The notes beneath the pieces are model-generated. The model did no database searches and was not told where the DNA came from. It saw only the letters and a program-made list of their open reading frames with translations. The position numbers were made by a program, and so were the translations under genes. Positions 23,295-37,750 of a DNA stretch of 64,000 nucleotides are shown piece after piece; the first letter of the stretch is position 1, and every line of letters begins with the position of its first letter. The DNA comes from Astrocystis sublimbata (Eukaryota > Ascomycota > Sordariomycetes > Xylariales > Xylariaceae). The stretch spans positions 124,001 through 188,000 of the forward strand of contig JAJNNY010000032.1 of the NCBI GenBank assembly GCA_022453515.1. The letters run 5' to 3'.

Positions 23295-26200
23295 CGTGAC
23301 AACGCAGAAAAAAAAAGACAGACTCTATACCCCCTTAGTGAACGTATCGGCACTGATGCTCGGAAGTTCTTTCAGACTCGGACTGGCGATGAGAAGAAGA
23401 ACTGGGCAGAGTCGCCTTCCAATGACCCCTCTCCGTAGGCTCGGCGTTTCGCCTAGCTTCGAGGATATCGGGATGGACAAGACGGCGGAAGTTGACGAAC
23501 AATACGAAGATGAAACGCAGACAGGCTACCTATGTAGAAGTCTGTTGGGCGAGTGGTTTCGTGGTGGAGGAGGAAGAGAAGAAGGGACAATAAGCGCCAG
23601 AAGCAATGCCGAAGCTTAAACAAAACTCGGACTTGAAACTTTGTGAGTGAACACACGAAGACGAGGGAGCTAGCTGTGTCAAATACAGGATCTCCCTGGT
23701 AGATACCGTATACCTACCTAGGCTTGGCTAGTCCGGGGGCAAGTGTGTCGATATCTGTGGAATGGGTCAACAAGAAAATGGAGCGGCGAGATTCCTACGG
23801 TTACGATGCGGCCACTGTGATGGATCAGCAGCATCTACGGTATCAGTGCTCGCAGTGTACTCATCAGGACAAGCTGCACGCGGCGGGTATTCTACTTGAA
23901 GTGGAAGCTGCATCGCAGCTACGAGTGGGAAAACTGGGGACGGGCGGGCAGAAACTGCGGCTCGGCAGGCCGTGTTGATAATGATGGGGGATCCATGGCC
24001 CGCCCTGCCATACGGTTGTGCGCATTGTGTTGCGGTTGCGGTTCGTGATACCATGAAGTCGATGACACTGCCCAGTGTGAGGTGTGACGGAGGAGCCAGT
24101 GAGCCAGTTGCACAAGACTCAACAGTTGAACGTTGTGCGGCTGGGGTGCGCCGTGGTAGGTGCCATCTCATTGGCCGTCGGGAATTATAGGGCCCAGGAG
24201 ACCATCCATAGACCAGGTGCTGCCCAGGTACAACAAGGCCTAGCCGCAGCGTCCAGGCGAGCCAGCATGTTCCCCAAATGGTAACTGTCCGCCTCTCCGG
24301 ATTGCGCATCTGTCTACCGCTGTACGCATAGGTACATGCATCTGACTGTCTGTCTATCTCGTTTTCTCACGACCTCGAATCTACAAACACCTGCACAGAT
24401 GACCTCATGCTAGTAGCCACGATGCAGAGTGCACCTTTGTTTGTTTGCTCGTTTTGCACCTATTCCCTACCCAGTATTTGCATGTTAGGAGGTGCTCGGA
24501 GGTGGTACCTGAGGTAGGATGTGTAGGATGTGGATATGCCCAGCGACTTTCTGGACCAGCTCCCCAAGGCCCAACAACTCGGTCCCTCAGCCAAACACAG
24601 CTAGCTCGCTGGACCCTGATGTTATGTATACTCCGTACCACCCGAGCCACCGTGGACAATCGCGTATCCATATCATGGATGCAAGTCGCTTGCGCTGTTG
24701 ACCCACGTTAAGGGGCATGGAAATTCGATATATCCTCGAAACCCTACATAGATAAGACCTCGGAACCCTCTCGCCCTCTGCCTAGGGACTCCATGCTGAC
24801 CATGGAGGTTGATGACTCCTGTTTGCATGTGATCAAGTCGATAATTGCCTAGCTGGTTGGCGAATACCCTCGTCCAACTTGAGGCTTATTGTTGCCCGAT
24901 GCGCCCGATAAGATGGAAAGCCTGTGTGCCTGTGTAAGAGGTACTCGTACATGATGCAGGCCGATACACAACTGCAGTGCGATTAGATCGTTTGCCGAAG
25001 TGAGGAACGGAAAAGCAATTAAGGGCGCAAAATGGGGAACTGCATGCGTCTCCTATTACTGTAGCGGTCTCATCTTGTCTGCTGCTCTGCTCATGGCGTG
25101 GGCATGAATCTATCTAGATTACGGTATCGGAGACCCAATTCCAAACAAACCCCATCATGCCCATCTCTCCGAGGCCCTTGGCGGGGTACTCGCTGCTATC
25201 CGAGGCTCGGGGATGCGCCTCACTACATAAGGTAGCAGCAGATATCTGCATACGATATTATGTAGGTACCTACCTTGTATTATCTAATGCTGGATTTCAT
25301 TGTGAAATCTGTACTGATTGGGCAGTTGGAACCTCGGACAGTTGAGACAATTTAGCCATCTCGGCGGTGAAGAGGACGAAACACTAAAGAAAATTTAGCT
25401 GCCGCCGATTTTGTTGGGAGCAATCACTCCACAAAGCTGGAACTGTATGCATTAGTCCACGACCCACCATAAGTAAACAATTACACATCGCGCGCATCAC
25501 GGCTCTCACCCACATAATACGTCCTCGACATCTAGTATATAACTCAACATCAAGGCACCCCCAAAAAACCAACGTGTTGATAACCGAGAACCCAGCCATG
25601 CCAGGCCGGCTGGTAGCTCATCAATTAAACAAACTTTAATCTGAATCTGAATCTGAATCCGACCATAGTGTTTTTCACAACTAAGTCAAGTTCCATTGGT
25701 CTCGAAAGTCAGACAGCTGGCGTCGCATTCCTTGAAATGTGGCAAAAGCTCCCACGGTAGACGAATTCGGTAAGTATTCTCATGAAAATATGAGCCCGAA
25801 GAAAATGATGCGTGCTTCATCTTGGGTTTTTACTGTGAGGATTAAAGGACAGAAAAAGTGCTTTGAAACTTTTACATCTAGATGAGGGCGCTATCAATCA
25901 TCGACCAGCCTTCACTTTTTTTGCACCATGCCAGATTTCCCGAGTCTGTCCAATTAACCCCAAGCCTGACTGTGCTTACATTCACATTTTCATCTCAGTT
26001 GATGATGTTCATGTGGGGCGAGAGTCTCGCCTTCGAACACCTTACTGCATAAGGTATTATGTCGCGCGGAACGCTGTCATCACAAGTCGGCTGCTTACAT
26101 GGAACCTCGAAGCTCCTCGCGATCAGTGATAGGCGTCTAGGAAAGGAGATGATACGAATGGATATCTGAACGATACACGCACGACCTTCCAAAGTACCGA

Positions 26201-26632
26201 TCGCGATACGGCTGCCATGTTCTAGGCTATACTCTTTCCGGAACCGCCACAAACGATATTGGCGGGCAACAGTAAGGGTCTTTGAGCGTTAGGGAAATCG
26301 CCATGAATTATTGTGAAGAGCTGAAGACCCCGCAGAGGGGCATTGGACGGGACGAGCCCTCTCTGCCGATTGGCGCTTCTTCGATAGCTGGCATGGTTGA
26401 TCGCGTAGGGAATTGGATGGACTAGACTAGCGCCCGCTACTACCCCAGGATCTTGGGTCTCTATCATCTTGGTTCTATAGGGACCTAGTCATGCTTGTTC
26501 CACTTCCAGCCTTACATCTTCTGGATTATATGCTCAGTTAAACGTCGGACAAGACGCAAGAGTCGGCCAGACGACCTAACTCAGCACATCGACTTTGCAC
26601 GTGTATATATATACCTGCGTAAGCGTTGCAGG
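23295..26632. other. Spacer between divergent elongase and fatty alcohol oxidase genes
   Basis: About 3.3 kb with both promoters. It includes a poly-A tract near 23310, mirrored open frames at 23724-24309 without motifs, a (CTGAAT)n repeat at 25641-25659 and an alternating TA stretch at 26604-26613 just ahead of the oxidase start. No gene supported. Confidence 0.5.
25641..25659. repeat. Short tandem repeat (CTGAAT)3
   Basis: Three perfect copies of a 6-bp unit in intergenic DNA; seen directly. Confidence 0.85.
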
Positions 26633-29549
26633 ATGGCAACGGCCTCAGTTCGTGTCAAAGGCCCGGTCCCAGTCAATCTTCCGGCTCCTCTCGAGGTAGA
26701 TGGTTTTAGCGAAGAGCATTGGGCAACACTGTTCACTTTGCTTGACGCAGTGACACCGTCGATTGTCATCGATTCCAAGACTGATTCCGAGACTGCGGAC
26801 GATAAGAATCATCTGCACATCACTGAGTCTCAATGTCTGGAAGCTTATGAGCGCACCAAGACACATGTGAGGAATGCGCCCGACTACAATAAATTCAAAG
26901 AGTATCTCCGCTCCAGGCCCGTACAATCGCCGGAATACATCGAGCATATCAAGCGTGTCATTGGGCATCTGCCCAAGTCGTCTCAAAGAAAATTCGGTGG
27001 CCTTCTAGGCCTTCTCAAGTACGTACAGAGCTTTGGTGTGGTGGTGTTAGTGTAGCACGAGGGAAATAGTTCCTGACCCTCTTGGTGAAGCACGCAGCTA
27101 GGCAGTCTTCTGGCAACGGGATATAGATCCCCAGTTCATGAGCAGCCTCTCCATATTCGGGAAGCCATCCTACAATCATGGCAAAATTCGTGGATGAAGA
27201 CGTTCCCTCAACTAGCCGAGTCATTCACAGTACTAGCGAAGATAGCTTTCACACAGCTCGACCCATTGTTCCGTGAACTCAGCGACTACTCCGACGCCGT
27301 GGAGGACTATAAACACGGCCCTGCGTTTGATTACAATTTCATGCAATTTCCAGTCGACGATGAGCCAGCCACAGTCGATGTTGACGTCGTCATTGTCGGC
27401 TCCGGCTGCGGGGGTGGCGTTTGTGCGAAAGTGCTTGCTGAAGCTGGCCACAACGTGTTGGTGGTAGATAAAGGCTACTACTTCCCTCCTTCTCAGCTAC
27501 CCATGACAGCCGATGCAGCGAATGAGTTCCTCTATGAGGGGAAGGCAGCTATGCAGTCGGACGACCGCTCAGTGTTTATTCTCGCTGGCAGCAACTGGGG
27601 TGGTGGTGGTACTGTCAATTGGAGTGTCTCCCTTCAGCCCCAGGGCTTCGTCCGCGAAGAATGGGCAGCTGAGGGACTTGGCTTCTTCAAAACACAAGAG
27701 TTTCAGAACTGCCTGGACCGTGTTTGTGGCGTCATGGGCGTGAGTGACAAAACCATGCGGCATAACAAAAGCGCCAGGGTTATCTTGGACGGCGCCCATA
27801 AGCTCGGCTGGCATGCCAAACCTTGCCCGCAAAACACGAATGGTGCCGAGCACTACTGTGGTAGATGCGGTCATGGATGTGGTGCCGGTGAGAAACAGGG
27901 TCCAGCAACGTGTTGGCTACCTGCTGCGTCGCGAGCAGGTGCCCGTTTTATTGAAGGCATGGAGGTATCAAAAGTCATCTTCGATGAGAATGATTCAAAT
28001 GCTGCAATTGGTATTGTTGGCAAATGGACATCGAGAGATAAAGACGGCGGTCTCCAAAGACCTGAGTCTGAGAGAACACAACGAATCGTCAATGTGAAGG
28101 CGAAGAAAGTAATTGTCTCAAGCGGCACGTTTCAGAGTCCGTTATTGTTGCTGAGAAGTGGTGTGAAAGTAAGTCGACACAGTCCGATGCCATTCCCAGA
28201 CCGAGGTAAATATCGTATTAATCTTACGCTCAATCTTGCTAGAATTACCATATTGGCAGAAACCTCCATCTTCATCCTGTCGGCAGCGTACGAGCCTCCT
28301 TTGACGAGGATGTCAAGGGTTGGGAAGGTGGCATCATCACTGCGGTCTGCACGACATTTGAAAACCTAGACGGCAAAGGACATGGTGCCAAGATTGAGAC
28401 CAACAGCACGCTTGTATGTGTTTCATGTTAAGATTCACTTCCAAATTCCAAATTCGTCCAATTTACTATGGAAAAGCTTACTGCCAGTACAGCCTTACGT
28501 ACTTATGTACGGTCACCCTTACGAGAGCGGCTTGCAGTGGAAATTAGATGCTCTGCGAGCCCGACAGATGTCCAATTTTATCTCCATGGCCCGAGACAGG
28601 GACACAGGTCAAGTGTACCCAGATCCAGATGATGGTCGACCGCGTATTGCGTACACCCCATCGGCCTTTGACCGAGCGCACATAACAGTCGGCATGGTCG
28701 GGGCCGCAAAGCTATGCTACATTCAGTACGTGTTCATCTCAGACTTATTTCCCCTCAGCAAATAAATCAACGTAATTCTAAACAGCGATACCTAATTCTC
28801 TCTTTCTCTCAGGGGCGCAACAGAGATATGGACGGGAATTACGGGCCTGCCGTCGTTCAAACGCACAAAAACTGCCTCTGCGGACATTGGAGCCGAGACT
28901 GCGAAGCTTGACGAAAAGAATTTTGACCAAGGCATCAGCGATCCTGATTTCACCGCTTGGATCAAGCTGATCGAGAGGACTGGGCTCAACTCATCGCTCG
29001 CCACTTTTGGGTGTGCGCATCAGATGGGCTCGTGCAGGATGAGCGCGACACCCAGCGCTGGCGTTGTTGATCCAAAGGGCAAGGTAAGCAAAAGCAGGCT
29101 AGTTGTCGGAGTTTCTTCGACTTCTTTCTGGCAACATTTCGTATACCATGGTTTCCAGAAGGGGATGGATGTTCTGCATTCCCTCCTTCTGCAAGCTCTT
29201 CATAACCGAATGCGCATTAAGTACTTCAAGGAGAGGTGGCTAACACCGATAATACAGGTCTGGGGCACTCAAAACTTATTTGTGGCCGATGCCAGCGTGT
29301 TCCCATCTGCCAGTGGCGTCAATCCTATGGTCACTAATAGTATGTAAATGCTTGAGCTTTTTATGCCCTGCCTCAGCTTGTCGGATCATGATTGGTGGAC
29401 ACGTTCTACTCCTGGTCATAGTTACAGACTTCCCATCCGCATAGTCCTGCCTTGCTACATGTAGAGATTACTGACTCTATGGTGTTACAGTGGCCATTGC
29501 GGATTACATATCCCGAAATATCGATAATGAGTTGAAGGGCAGTGTCTAA
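26633..29549 (+). CDS. Long-chain fatty alcohol oxidase (GMC flavoprotein), 7 exons
   Basis: Oxidises long-chain alcohols to aldehydes with O2, giving H2O2; in fungi this is part of alkane and fatty-alcohol catabolism, usually membrane- or peroxisome-linked. Exons are 26633-27018, 27091-28168, 28243-28413, 28493-28725, 28813-29083, 29258-29339 and 29491-29549; they sum to 2280 nt, or 759 aa, normal for the family. The N-terminal ~200 residues form the helical FAO extension (GLLGLL-NTQLGSLLATGYRSP). The FAD-binding loop VVIVGSGCGGG is near residue 230. Later come GSNWGGGGTVNW, the CGRCGHGCGAGEKQG block, GRNLHLHP, GCAHQMGSCRM and the C-terminal SGVNPMVTN-MAIADYI with the probable active-site region. 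All phases close, including the 82- and 59-nt last exons, and no inactivating change is seen. The first intron was set to 27019-27090 because that restores LLNTQLGSLL. It neighbours the elongase. Confidence 0.92.
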
Positions 29550-32500
29550 AAGGCAACGCTGTAAAGACGGATTTCACAAGGGCAAGATTACAAAATGGGA
29601 ATCAAGTGCATGCTCCCAGTTTCTCCGGACATTTGGTTTGATTCAAAGCTGCAGCTTGGTGGGATGCTTCCCATCATTTGGTCTGCGCTACAATGAATGA
29701 CATGCTACACATTTCTTTCAGACGGAGATTGACATGCGGCAAGGGTGACAATCAACCGCTGTGGTTTTGGATATTTGGGCCGTTTCACAGTGACCTTGGC
29801 TACTTAGCATGAGGTGTCTTATATGTTGATCTATTCGAAGACGCGGAAAAGAAATTTGTACTAGCCATGATGTCCAAGGTCTTCTCAACTTCTATCACAG
29901 CGCATCTACGGATTTCACTAGTTCACAGACGTAATAATAAACTACTGCTATGGATATTTTTGCAAGCGCGAATGCTACCTTCAACTAGGTAGTGTAACTA
30001 GTGATAGTTGAAGAATAATCATGAGACGTGCTGTAGATGGCATGACGTTCTGCGTCTTTTCTTTTTGACATTTTAATGGAATCTTGCCCGTCCACGTCTA
30101 AGACTTTTGGGGGTCGCTGACAAGAACAAGCTCTTCGCAAAAGAAGGTAGTAATCATTTTCCCGAGACGACGGAATGAAAGAAAAGCAACTTGGGTAATC
30201 TCAATGGTTGTGTGGACACTCAGCTGGGTGTCGGGTTTATGTGTTGTACCATTGGTAAGCCAGGATTCCCATACCATGGTCGTGGGATCACATCTGCAAT
30301 ATCATTGTTATATATTTCAGTCAATTTTGAGGGGCTTACTGGTGCTGCATAGACTCACAAAAGCAATTTACCCTCTGCTCCGAATACCGAAGAAGTGATA
30401 ATAATCTCTCTGATATACGTACCACTTTCAACGCAACAGTCTCCATAATAGGATTCGTGAACCACTATTGAGCATAGAATTGCGTCGCATCGCTGGGATT
30501 GAGGCATTAAAAGACCGTGTCGTGATGGGCACTCTTGTTGGAAAAAGAACTACAGTCACGTTGTCAATCCTGATTTTCTCTATCTTGTATGAAATTTCTT
30601 AGGATTCGGATAGCGAGACTATTGATGGAAGTATAGGTAATTCAAACACTATAGGGTTTGGCTAAAAAGTTGGTCTTAGTTATGATGCAGTATTGGAATC
30701 AGATTGGAAAACAATATCCTCGGGCTTGCCACTGCGAAGTTGAAGATATTGACTGCCTCCCAACATATCTGGAAATCTCGGCATCGCGTTGAGAGTGGAA
30801 CTCTATAATGACTTATTTCTTATGCGAGGAAACGCATTGTACGAGGCAGATCTCTGTAGTACTTGACGATTTCATCTAAATCTCCGAGAAGAAATGTGAT
30901 CTGGTCGGTAAGCGGCTTCGACTTCCTGACCCCCTTGTTGTATGAGATGCCATTTGATCTTCTGTGCTATCTCCTTTCTCCGGAGAAGAGAAGAAATCAT
31001 ATTTGAATATATAGCTGCCCAATAACGTTGTGCCTATAGAAGGAAAAGTGTGCTACGTACAAACGTGAACATTCTACAATTGGGTTTATGATATGTTGAT
31101 AAAACGTTTGAGTATCGCTTGAACGTTTCCAGTCTCGACTCATTAAATGATCAATTAACTCATATCCAACTGAGGGGTCATCTACACTCCAACAATGCGT
31201 GCCGAATATCGCAGACCAGCATAATGGAGTATGTCAGATGATCACGTTCACCGCTTTGGTATAGACGTCTAATGCGCTTGTTCACCGCCACGTCGACATG
31301 TACGACAGTAAGGAATGGTTCTATTGCCACAACGCCCCTTGAGACCAGATGATCAACAGAGTGCGAAAAATGCGTGAAGGAAGAACCCCATGCCTACCCG
31401 AACGTTGAAGCCCGGGTGTTCCGGTTGGGATTTCCATGCCCAATCCAAACGGGGCCTGAAAACATCATTGCACAATGAATAGAAACCCAAAGTGGCGGGC
31501 CGCCATGATCTGAATTGGCCCCTACGATGCTTGCACTTCGTATGTCATGTCGTTGAGGTCGAAATGCACTCGGAGAATTCCCTGCAAATCCCAAATGAGG
31601 CGTGACGGATGATGATCATTGATCCATGCCACATGTAGGTAATTAGCTACATGAGTGTGAGTCAGGATGAGTTGGCTTTTTGCAATTGCTGTCCCGGTTG
31701 AATATGATGTTGAAACGTTACGGCACCGCAAGGCCATATCGAAAAGGTACCTCGGCTACCTACTTGACGATCTCTTTTGCTGTCTCTAGGGTACCTTGTA
31801 TTTAGTGAGGGTGAGGGTTCTAAAATGCTCGTGTACCGATGAAGTCATTGTTGAATAGACCGAGCCACTAATGTGTCTCCTGTGGCTAATATGGGGCTGG
31901 TGGGTTGGCTTAGCCGACCAAGCGCCTCGAGCGCTTTGCTGGCATTGTGGCGCAAGAAATGGGAGGCCGCTCGTGGGTGGGACCACGAGCCACTCAAGAA
32001 TCACTCGGCCTCGGAGCAGGCTACCTAGGCCATCGAGCTATCGGCGCTTGTCGCTTGTCTTGCCACCCCGCGATTTTGGCCCAGTCTTTCAGCTCTCCAG
32101 GGATGCAGTGGAAACGGTGCAAAGCTACCTAAGGTAAGTACGTGTCGTAGTCTCGGTAGTGTGCACTTAGAGAAAGTCCAGCAATACGCTAAAGATTAGC
32201 ATGTTCGACTGACCTATTTGGTGACTTACACCATCGATTTCCCTGATGCTCTCCTCCGTTGCATATTGCAACCCTGCCCAAAGCCAAATGTTTATTCAAG
32301 GTTAATAATAGCCTTATAGTGACAACATGTCTACAGGTCGCCCCAGTCTCGCCAGTACCGACAATGCGTCACCCCAAACAGGACTCAGCCACCGCTACCC
32401 TACATGCCTAGAGCCCGAGCTACACCGGTCTCGCTTTCGAGATAGATGATGTGGTATGGCTTCAAGGTTTTGGAGTGGGGTTTGGAACGGGATCATCACT

Positions 32501-35191
32501 CTCCCCCACGGCCTCTGGAACTGCCGAGGTTTGCGCCTCATTTCGCACTTTGGAATACGATCTAGCGTAAAACTCTATTCTTGTCATCTGACTTTGTTTT
32601 TTGCGCACTTTGACAGAAGACATGGGACGGTTTCCACCCTGCTCGCCTGCTTCTTACTACATTGCAGCCCACTAGGCGCCAATGAGCTGCATCATACTAA
32701 GTAGAATGGATGAATGGATACGTATCGTGAACAGGAGCTTGTTTTATTTACGTCAGACTTTTGCAAAATGTCGAAGATAATATCTACTTGGGTTGGGCGG
32801 CAAAGAAATTCGTTCGACATCGTTGATTCCCTTCAACGGCTATGCTTGCGGGCCCTGCGAATCCACTTGGATTGTCAGGTCTCGATAGAACCCTGAAGGA
32901 GGACGCATAGTGGCATCGCACATAATGACTCCATAGCGTTAAGGATCGTCCCACTTACTATCCCCTTCGTCTTTTTGTGACGAGAGTACATGGGCTGTTC
33001 GTGCAGTCAGCCGTTTGTCTGGACCGCGGAATCTCACTAAGCCGTGATGCTACAGTAGGTTCTGTTCCGGGCGAGAGCCAGGCCCTCCCCCAGGATCGAG
33101 GGACTTTGACTCTGTTACTTGATTTTTAAGTATTGTATATGTCTGACATGCGTACGTGGAACGCCCGTCGATATCGATTCATGCCCGTTAGGCGCTGTGT
33201 TTCGAGCGCGGCTGCTCTGGACGCGACCATGATGACTGATGAGTATATGAATTTGTCATTGCGCCAGTGATCTCACGATCCTGCGCATATGTAGGAGTCT
33301 AGTACTGCACTGTCACGGGATTGAAGCTTCCTCTCGCTTGTACGCGGTTCTGTTGGCTATTCAGATCAGCGGGTAGCCAGAGGCGGTTTGCATGTGACGA
33401 AGATCGACTGGTCACGAGACCAAGGGGTCAGTGGCCGACATAGCAAGCGAGCAAGGGGCCTAGGAATCTCTATTCGGCCCGCAAGCTGAGCGTTGTATGG
33501 TATCCTGTCGATTACGATACGGTACTGAATTGCTCGCGGCTGTTGCAAAACCTGGGCTACGTGCCGGCCTGGCACAATGCCGTGGATAACGTCGTCATGC
33601 GGCAATGAGCGGTCGCAATCCACGGCCTCTATTGAAAAATGCACGAGACGGAGAGGCCGTTGCTAGCCTGCCGAGACGGGCTCTTGCCATTACGATGCCT
33701 ATCCCGGTTTAGCGAAGATGGGAACCCATCGAACCCCCACTCAAGCTCGCCAGGTTTGTGTGTAAGTTGCGTAGCTTCATATTCGAGATATAGTAGGGTA
33801 GTACAGATAATGTATGTATCCACTCGTGCATACAACCCAGGCCCCCAGGCAGACAGCAATGGGACGGAAATTATCCACGAAGTAAACAGACGAAAAACCT
33901 CTTACATAGATCGAATGACGGCAATATCGATATCGTGCGATGGATGTTCCAGCTACAGAGTGGAATCTCCCACGGGACAATATGCATCCTACCAAGGGGC
34001 CGAGCTACATTGCAAGATACTGGCCCACTGGGTAAATCCCTTTTATGATCTCCAGCTATGTTGGAGTCCGTGCTCACAACCCGGTTGTTTGGTTCGACTA
34101 GTGTTCTTTCTAATCCTCCTGCAACCTTGCCATCCATTACTGTTGTTTCTCCCATTATGATAGGTTACCGTCTCAGCTCATGACTACGACTCTGAACGGC
34201 CTCGAACGGCAACTAGCAGGTCAACTAGTGCTCCGTTCGATCATGATACATGTGGCTTGCTCGTCAATCGAGACCTTTGGCTTTACCCGCCGCAAGCCTC
34301 ATCCATCTCAAATGACCTCACGTGGTATCCTGTTTGTAAGCCATGCCTGGAATGGATGACATGTGGCATATGTCTAAGTCAATTCCACTGGGCCGGTCTT
34401 GACGTTCGTTAGTCCATGCTCACATCGACTCGTTGTGTTCTCGGCTCATCCCACGGAAGCTAAACTTGTCGATGTGCCCATCAGGGATGTTCATTACATA
34501 CGCCGTTACCAGTAGTCTGGTCTTTCGGTTCAAATTCGCCGAAACGGGATCCTCGTCATTCAGATGTCTCCATCCAGAATGGGCTTATACGCCCTCTTAA
34601 GAACCGGAGAGCTCCTTTCCCCTATCCCCTATTTGCTTGATGCGCTTCCATCATCTCCTCTTATCTCCTTCGAGTGCAAGTGTTGAAGGTCCAGTTTCAT
34701 TCATATTCGGAAGCTTTCAGACCTACCTGGCCCATCGACTTTCTGGCCAATTAAAACTGGGCACTGTTTCAGTCCCACTTGAAGCTACCCTCCGGCTCAA
34801 TACGATACAGCCAATGGCGAGCGAGAAGTGCCAAATCTCGTCGACACACTTCACTTCCTCGTCCGCCACTAGCTAGGGTCGCAACCTGGGAATTTGCCAT
34901 CTACAGGCTGCCATTGAATCTTGACGATGCCTTGGTGTATTTCTCCCCTTTAGAGCAGGGTCACCCTAGGTAAAGAGGTGAGTCTCCCTGCTCCCGCTTT
35001 CGGCAATAGATGCATATTCTTGGACCCTTTTCAACACCTTTCGAGCTTCTTCTCCGATATCATTCTTGTATAGTGTGTGACTAGTCGCCCGCTATCTTGG
35101 GAAGTGCTTTTGACACATCTACATAGGACAGAGTGCAATTTGTATGAGTCGCCATGCATCAAGGGGTTAGTTGTTGAATGCTACCTCGATC

Positions 35192-35220
35192 AGAGAGAGA
35201 GAGAGGGAGAGAGCGCGCGC
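35192..35220. repeat. Microsatellite (AG)n followed by (CG)n
   Basis: About 11 AG dinucleotides with one GG interruption, then GCGCGCGC. Seen directly. Confidence 0.85.
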
Positions 35221-36680
35221 AAGAGCTTGGGATGCTTGGTGAAGAAGTACTTGCAATCTTCTGTCGAACCCGATGAAACACCCTGAATTTTGCTTTTTGC
35301 TGAGTTGCATTGCTGACTGACTCAAGCCTGAGCAGCAACGGTCGAGACGGCGTTCCATTGAAGCCTCGAGAAAAGAAACCTATAACAGACGTTTTAAGTT
35401 TCGCGAGCTGTACCATGTGCAAGGGAGACGCAATATGTACATCGCGCTTCAGACGAGAGAAACATGACCCCCATCCCTCAAACCGACATCAACCCTGGCC
35501 ATTTACTAATTGACAGAGTAGCGTCAGTGTCAGCTTCAAGGCAAGGCAATGCCGCAGAGGCATTGTCACCTCCTGCACGGCTTCATCTCATATAACTAAT
35601 AAGGAGCAATCGAGCGACTCCTTGCACAGCTCGTTTATCCAAAGCATGAAGGACGTATGGTCCAATTTGAAGCATCCGTGAAATCTAAAGTTAAAGCGTC
35701 AGTTATCATGAAGAAATGTAGGCAAGATCAGCATTTGCCGTACAAGAATGTATCAACGGCCGACAAGCCACCACGCAGGGCATATGTAGATGCGATATGG
35801 TCTGCATGAAAGATACCTTATGATCACTGCCTAGTTCTAGATCGTATGCTATTATTGTGAGCCGCGTGGCTACGATCGTCTAAGAAGACGCCGGCCGCGT
35901 AGCTAAAGACTACGCGCGTGCGCGTGAGTGTAATACGAGTCGCACGCACGGTCATCGCAGAAGCTTGAATTCTGCTTTAACAGGCAAGCGCTTGGGTCTC
36001 TGCTATATGTGACCATCATATATCAGAAAGGTTCGTCTACTACCAGGGTACGAGCAGTCCCTGAAATCGTACCTCAGCAAGTGAGTAATTGATTGTAGTG
36101 GCATGTATCTCGGCCAATGTCGGCTTATCTTGCCATATGCCTATTTTTACCCTTTCGACAGGTTACGCGGATTACCTACGATGTTGCTTCGCAGATAGTG
36201 TTTTCTCGGCGGTACGGTATCCTAGAATAGCCGGGCGCCTTGTCCGGTCACAGCGATCTCCCGGCTGATGTTCTGCGTCGCTGTGTCGCTGCGACAACGA
36301 CTCTGCCACTCCTTTTGTGGGCAGCAGGTTTCGTCATTGCGCGTTCGCGTAAATAATCTATTGTGGCCTCCAGCTCAGAGGGAACACATATGCACCTACT
36401 GTAGCCCGTTGCCGCTCCCCCACACAGCATACCATACGCACGTATGCAGATGGCAGATGTAGACCGAGCATGGAGATTCGGAGCTCGTGTGTGATGGAGC
36501 ACTTAGACATGTTCTCAACTAGATACGTTGTAGGTTAGTAGGCCGGCGTGCATACCTAGTACAGCTGTACGTGTAAGTGCGAGGTGAGGCGAAAGGGGGC
36601 GCTGCGCTGCGATGCGCGATGTGCGATGTGCGCTCTGTCTGCTGCAGCGTCCATGTTAGTGCGTGCCGGCGTAAGTGTAG

Positions 36681-36719
36681 GTACTGGTGGTGGTGGTAAT
36701 AGTAGTAGTGGTGGTGGTG
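36681..36719. repeat. Trinucleotide repeat (GGT)n/(AGT)n
   Basis: Runs of GGT interrupted by a few AGT units; seen directly, intergenic. Confidence 0.85.
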
Positions 36720-37660
36720 CCACATGCAGCTTTCAGCTTGGGTTGTCAGCATGCAGGACCGGACAGAACTGTTATTTGCTGCGTCTGGGTCAACCATCTG
36801 CAGGCCGGTACACAGCCCACCCCGCTGCGCATGACCTAAGAGCTCAGTTGTGTGCTACCTAAGGCTCGCCTAAGGCAGGGCCCAAGCTGTCCCGTCCCAG
36901 CGCCAAGTGCGCGGCAGATCGGTTGTGCAAGCGGGGGAAATGTCCTGATTCTTGTGAGCTGCGCCGGGGTGTATCTGGACCCGGCCCAACGGCCAACCGC
37001 CCAAACACACGTACTGCCTTCCAAATGCCCAAGGAGTACTTCTCACCTACATGCACACCTCATGAATGCTTGGGTAGATGGGCGAGGCGAGCTGTGAAGG
37101 TACCTAAGGCAAGGGACCTACTTACATCATGGATCATTCGGAACGGGTTGCTGGCCAGTTAGACGGAGGCGACGGGAGTGGGCAGGTAGGTCCCTTACCT
37201 AAAGTCGTTCGGTGGTAACAGCCTGACAGCCTACCTTAGCCTTAGGTAGGTACCTAGGTGCCTAAAGCAGGCACCTGAGCAGCTGGACGGTAGCGCATCG
37301 TAGTACCTAACGCCCCCCCTAGCTCCTCAGGTAGTACCTTACGGTGCCGACCTCAGTGCCTGAAGGTGTCCCACCCGTCGCCTTCTCGTAGACCCCGAAG
37401 GGACGGATGGATGCGATGCAACCTGCCAACTTTTCCCATCGTCTACTCATGCAGGCGAGCGGGCCACGCCTGCGACACCCTCGTCCTCGTCCCTATACTA
37501 GTCGACATACGGCCTAATCGAGCAGAATTCGATCAAGAGACGGCACCATGTTAAAAAGGCGATCCGAACTACCACATCCACGGCAGCAATACCAGCATAC
37601 CAGCATACCACCAGCATTACTCCACGCCGACACCCGCCTGCTAGGACTTCCTATACTTAA

Positions 37661-37750
37661 CCCCCCACCACCCACACCACCACCACAGCTTGTCTCACCC
37701 TCCTCCTCCTCCACCTCCTCCACGACATATCCTCCTCCTTCTCTTCTTCT
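37661..37750. repeat. Pyrimidine-rich CCA/CCT/CTC triplet repeats
   Basis: Consecutive ACC then CTC/CCT triplets upstream of the gene at 38 kb, probably in its promoter or leader. Confidence 0.7.

Noticed and set aside
23767..24309. 180-codon minus-strand frame upstream of the elongase
   Set aside because: Arg/Thr/Pro-rich, no motif, overlapped by several equally long frames on the other strand.
30480..30600. Short protein-like stretch (ELRRIAGIEALKDRVVMG)
   Set aside because: Only about 40 codons, no flanking splice-compatible exons and no family recognised.
34520..34560. GGTTCAAATTC resembling a tRNA B box
   Set aside because: The flanks do not form a TpsiC stem and no A box or acceptor stem is present upstream.
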